This document shows, piece by piece, positions 61,190 through 64,000 of a stretch of 64,000 bases of DNA. Position numbers and translations under genes: made by a program. The notes below the pieces were generated by a model that saw nothing but the letters and a program-made list of their open reading frames with translations, made no database searches and was not told the DNA's origin. How positions within the stretch are numbered: position 1 is the stretch's first letter; each line of letters opens with the position of its first letter. This DNA comes from an uncultured Collinsella sp. (GTDB lineage: Bacteria; Actinomycetota; Coriobacteriia; Coriobacteriales; Coriobacteriaceae), in the NCBI GenBank assembly GCA_900768265.1, contig CAAGCF010000005.1, positions 34,346 to 98,345 on the forward strand. Reading direction: 5' to 3'.

Positions 61190-61266
61190 CTCTGTCCTTT
61201 CGTGCCCGGCGTGGGTTTATCGCCGTCCGGGTTGGGTATTCTAGAAAACATTATCAACCCCAGTAG

Positions 61267-63174
61267 ATGGAGTTCAAGCAGATGGAGATGGATGACAACA
61301 AACGTAGACGGAATATGATCCTCTACGTGCTCATCGCCTTCGTCGTCTACCTCGTGCTCTCGACCGTTCTGTTCCCCAACATCGGTCACACGCAGCAGAT
61401 TACGAAGACCGATTACTCGACGTTTGTCAAAGCGCTCGATAAGAAGAGCGTCGACAAGGTCGAGTACAACACGGACGATTACACGATTTATTACACCAAG
61501 AAGGGCGAGGACGAGAACATCGCCTACAAGACGACCGGTGTTCCGAATGACGCGGGCTTTACCGATCGCGTGCTTGAGTCCGGTGCTTCGCTGGAGTCGG
61601 TCGTTCCCGATAAGAACTCGGGTCTGATGACCTACTACCTGCTCACCCTCATTCTTCCCATGGCGATTTTCTTCCTGATCGGCTGGTGGCTCAACCGTCG
61701 CATGAAGAAGGCCATGGGCGATGACGGTCCGTCGATGAACTTTGGCGGCGGTGGTTTTGGCGGCGGTGGACTGGGCAAGTCCGGCGCGCGCGTGATCGCC
61801 TCCAAGGACGTGGGCGTGACCTTTAAGGATGTCGCCGGGCAGGAAGAGGCCAAGGAGTCCCTCAAGGAGGTCGTCGACTTTCTGGAGAAGCCGCAGCGCT
61901 ACGAGGAAATCGGCGCCAAGCTGCCGCGCGGTGCTCTTCTTGTCGGCCCTCCGGGTACCGGTAAGACCCTGCTTGCCAAGGCCGTTGCCGGCGAGGCGGG
62001 CGTGCCGTTCTTTAGTATTTCGGGTTCTGAGTTTGTTGAGATGTTTGTCGGCCGCGGCGCCGCCAAGGTGCGCGACCTGTTTAAGCAGGCCAAGGAAAAG
62101 GCCCCGTGCATCGTCTTTATCGATGAGATCGATACCATCGGCAAGAAGCGCGATGGCGGCGGCTTTAGTGGCAACGACGAGCGCGAGCAGACACTCAACC
62201 AGCTGCTGACCGAGATGGACGGCTTCGATAACCACAAGGGTATTGTCGTTCTTGCTGCTACCAACCGCCCCGACAGCCTTGATCCGGCCCTGCTTCGCCC
62301 CGGTCGTTTTGACCGCCGCATCCCCGTTGAGCTGCCCGACCTGACCGGTCGCAAGAACATCCTCGAGTTGCATGCCAAGAGCGTGAAGACGCAGCCGCCG
62401 ATCGACCTGACCGCGATTGCCCGCGCCACGCCCGGTGCCTCGGGCGCCGACCTGGCCAACATCATCAACGAGGGCGCCCTGCGTGCCGTCCGCGAGGGTC
62501 GCAAGCGCGCTACGCAGGACGACTTTGAGGAGTCGGTGGAGGTCGTCATCGCCGGTCAGCAGCGCAAGTCCACGGTGCTGTCCGACCACGAGAAACAGGT
62601 CGTTTCTTACCACGAGATCGGTCATGCCATCGTTGCTGCCCGCCAAAAGGGTTCTGCGCCGGTCACGAAGATTACCATCGTGCCGCGCACGAGCGGTGCT
62701 CTTGGCTACACCATGCAGGTCGAGGAGGATGAGCGCTTCCTGACCACACGCCAGGAGGTCCTGGACAAGCTCGCCGTCTATTGCGGTGGCCGTGCAGCCG
62801 AGGAGCTCATCTTTGGCGAGATGACGACCGGCGCAGCCAACGATATCGAGCAGGCCACCAAGCTCGCCCGTAACATGGTGACGCGTTTTGGTATGTCCGA
62901 TGAGTTTGGCATGATGGCGCTCGGTACCGTTCAGAATGCGTACCTCAACCAGGACACGTCGCTCACCTGCGCCCCCGGTACGGCCGAGCGCGTGGACGCG
63001 ATTGTCGCCAAGCTGATCGAGGATGCGCACGACCGCGCTCTGCAGATTCTGAAGGAGAACAAGTTTAAGCTCCACGAGCTGGCTCGTTATCTGTACAAGA
63101 AGGAGACGATCACGGGCGAGGAGTTCATGAATCTCCTCACGCGCGAGAATCCGCTGATGCCGAAGCAGCAGTAA
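61267..63174 (+). CDS. ftsH: ATP-dependent zinc metalloprotease FtsH
   Basis: FtsH is a membrane AAA protease for misfolded membrane proteins. The 635-aa protein has an N-terminal helix (MILYVLIAFVVYLVLSTVLF) and a second one (YYLLTLILPMAIFFLIGWWL) around the periplasmic loop. The AAA domain has VGPPGTGKTLLAKAVAGEAG and FIDEIDTIGKKR. The zinc site is YHEIGHAIVAAR (Ile replaces the usual Ala of HEAGH). Three near-adjacent ATGs (61267, 61282, 61288) lie at the start. The first is given; 61282 is as plausible with GGAG nine bases upstream. Confidence 0.95.
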   Translation: MEFKQMEMDDNKRRRNMILYVLIAFVVYLVLSTVLFPNIGHTQQITKTDYSTFVKALDKKSVDKVEYNTDDYTIYYTKKGEDENIAYKTTGVPNDAGFTDRVLESGASLESVVPDKNSGLMTYYLLTLILPMAIFFLIGWWLNRRMKKAMGDDGPSMNFGGGGFGGGGLGKSGARVIASKDVGVTFKDVAGQEEAKESLKEVVDFLEKPQRYEEIGAKLPRGALLVGPPGTGKTLLAKAVAGEAGVPFFSISGSEFVEMFVGRGAAKVRDLFKQAKEKAPCIVFIDEIDTIGKKRDGGGFSGNDEREQTLNQLLTEMDGFDNHKGIVVLAATNRPDSLDPALLRPGRFDRRIPVELPDLTGRKNILELHAKSVKTQPPIDLTAIARATPGASGADLANIINEGALRAVREGRKRATQDDFEESVEVVIAGQQRKSTVLSDHEKQVVSYHEIGHAIVAARQKGSAPVTKITIVPRTSGALGYTMQVEEDERFLTTRQEVLDKLAVYCGGRAAEELIFGEMTTGAANDIEQATKLARNMVTRFGMSDEFGMMALGTVQNAYLNQDTSLTCAPGTAERVDAIVAKLIEDAHDRALQILKENKFKLHELARYLYKKETITGEEFMNLLTRENPLMPKQQ

Positions 63175-63193
63175 GGCTGGTTACACAGCATCG

Positions 63194-63233
63194 AACGCCC
63201 CATTTGAGCTTCTATCTCAAATGGGGCGTTTTG
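63194..63233 (+). terminator. Rho-independent terminator of ftsH
   Basis: A perfect 15-bp stem (AACGCCCCATTTGAG with its complement) and a 7-nt loop are followed by TTTT, 19 nt after the ftsH stop and 17 nt before the DUF523 gene. Confidence 0.85.
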
Positions 63234-63249
63234 CTTGGGAGGGATATGC

Positions 63250-63741
63250 ATGAAGATCGTGGTGAGCGCCTGTTTGATGGGCGAGAGCTGCAAGTATAAC
63301 GGACTCGACAACTATCATCGCGAGCTGGTCGAGGCTTGCGAGCGCACGGGGACCGAGGTCCTGTTGGTATGCCCTGAGGTTTTTGGCGGCCTGCCCACAC
63401 CGCGCGATCCTTCCGAGATCGTGGACGGCGAGGTCCGTACCTGCGAGGGTACCTCAGTCGATCGCGAGTTTCGCCTGGGTGCCGAGCGCGCGCTCGACAT
63501 GTGCGAGCAGGCGGGCGGCCCGTCCCAGATCGCTGCGTGCGTCTTGCAGGACCGTAGCCCCTCGTGTGGTGTAGGCCGTATCTACGACGGAACGTTCAGC
63601 GGTACGCTCACACCGGGTAACGGCGTTTTCGTCGACCTGCTCCTGCGCCACGGGTACCGTGTGATTCCGGCTAGCGAGTTCGATCCCAGCATGCTGGAAC
63701 ATTGTCCACAGCACTCGAATCCAACACTTCCTCACGGGTGA
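63250..63741 (+). CDS. DUF523 family protein, C-terminus possibly altered
   Basis: This 163-aa protein belongs to DUF523, a family without a settled role that has conserved cysteines. It begins MKIVVSACLMGESCKYNG, continues with LLVCPEVFGGLPTPRDPSEI and then QDRSPSCGVGRIYDGTFSG. GGGAGGG is six bases before the ATG. The last residues (MLEHCPQHSNPTLPHG) lie opposite a recombinase relic on the other strand and do not look like the family end. The natural C-terminus may have been lost by insertion. Confidence 0.85.
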   Translation: MKIVVSACLMGESCKYNGLDNYHRELVEACERTGTEVLLVCPEVFGGLPTPRDPSEIVDGEVRTCEGTSVDREFRLGAERALDMCEQAGGPSQIAACVLQDRSPSCGVGRIYDGTFSGTLTPGNGVFVDLLLRHGYRVIPASEFDPSMLEHCPQHSNPTLPHG

Positions 63742-63829
63742 CCGTTTTGGCATCATCCGTGAAGTTGATATTGAGTACGACCCGGTCATCAAAGACGTAG
63801 ACCGAGTTGACAGGTGCCGTACCCAGGCA
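63671..63829 (-). pseudogene. Relic of a serine recombinase C-terminus
   Basis: The - strand reads PVNSVYVFDDRVVLNINFTD, then AKTVTREEVLDSS, which resembles the end of resolvase-type site-specific recombinases (the beta strands before the final KTVT block). No catalytic domain or start is present and the frame runs antisense into the DUF523 gene to stop at 63671. It marks a former mobile element. Confidence 0.6.
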
Positions 63830-64000
63830 GTCCCTCCCCGCGGTCCTCGCGCGGGAACGCGTACACGGTCCTCCCGTCTCTTGCGCCCCTCCTGACCCAA
63901 ACCCTGCTAGGAACGAGTGCAGCAAACTGGATTTTTAAATTAGTCTTTGCAAATAACCTTTGAACCTTCACCATCAATTACAATTCCCTGACGATTGTTA
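63830..64000. other. Right-edge stretch with no intact gene
   Basis: No complete gene is supported. Bases 63926-64000 are markedly AT-rich. On the - strand an open frame from the edge reads GIVIDGEGSKVICKD and stops at 63940; it could be the tail of a gene outside the window or chance. Confidence 0.35.

Noticed and set aside
60919..63075. A 718-codon open frame on the - strand opposite ftsH
   Set aside because: It is antisense to an unmistakable FtsH, has repetitive composition and no recognisable domain; long antisense frames are common in GC-rich DNA.
1..64000. CRISPR array, rRNA operon, tmRNA, RNase P RNA or replication origin
   Set aside because: No regularly spaced repeats, rRNA text or cluster of DnaA boxes was seen on reading; two tRNAs are the only RNA genes supported.

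Overview
The window is a GC-rich bacterial chromosome segment. It fits an actinomycetote of the class Coriobacteriia, most likely a Collinsella-like gut anaerobe. That assignment is inferred from base composition, gene order (guaB, leuS, rimP-nusA-infB, dnaG-rpoD, fakA-recG-rsmD-coaD, smc-ftsY-ffh), the Firmicute-style ThyA and the Gram-positive type of pel locus. No rRNA gene was available to confirm it.

Layout. (1) 1-9134 is a cell-surface polysaccharide region. It holds the end of an ABC-exporter ATPase and three glycosyltransferases on the + strand, then a YfhO-like membrane protein and two GT2 enzymes on the - strand. It carries recombination scars: an IS256-type transposase fragment fused to a copied glycosyltransferase tail, and a 25-codon relic of an ABC ATPase tail. 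(2) 9188-11390 is a tRNA-Arg followed by a less GC-rich accessory stretch. It holds relics of an ATPase/HNH gene pair resembling PtuA/PtuB-type defence genes, and an intact stand-alone AAA ATPase behind a repeat-rich operator-like region. (3) 11394-22519 is a tightly packed eight-gene operon: pelD, pelE, a DUF2194 PelA-type deacetylase, pelF, pelG, a CotH-kinase lipoprotein, a VTC-type polyphosphate polymerase and a DUF4956 membrane protein. Six of the seven junctions overlap or are separated by 3 nt. This is the most interesting system in the window: a Gram-positive Pel-like exopolysaccharide machine with an apparent c-di-GMP receptor, joined to CotH/VTC/DUF4956 genes of unknown role in this setting.

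(4) 22731-28611 holds a degenerate Cys/Met-metabolism PLP protein, a ModE-N-like regulator, guaB, a 119-bp inverted-repeat structure and leuS. (5) 28761-40446 is the translation/transcription/replication block: promoter and attenuator-like hairpin, rimP, nusA, infB, rbfA, nrnA, truB, ribF, dnaG, rpoD. (6) 40505-55758 runs tRNA-Asn, asp23/gls24, fakA-like, recG, rsmD, coaD, a coiled-coil protein, yceD, rpmF, plsX, acpP, rnc, smc, ftsY, ffh. (7) 55818-64000 holds a DUF134-NifX fusion with a His/Cys tail and palindromic operators, thyA-folA, a SpoU rRNA methylase, a MATE transporter, cobO, ftsH, a DUF523 protein and a recombinase relic at the right edge.

Most core genes are on the + strand. The - strand carries the YfhO/GT2 group, the ModE-like regulator, the DUF134-NifX gene and cobO. 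All functional statements rest on reading motifs by eye; no database search was run.
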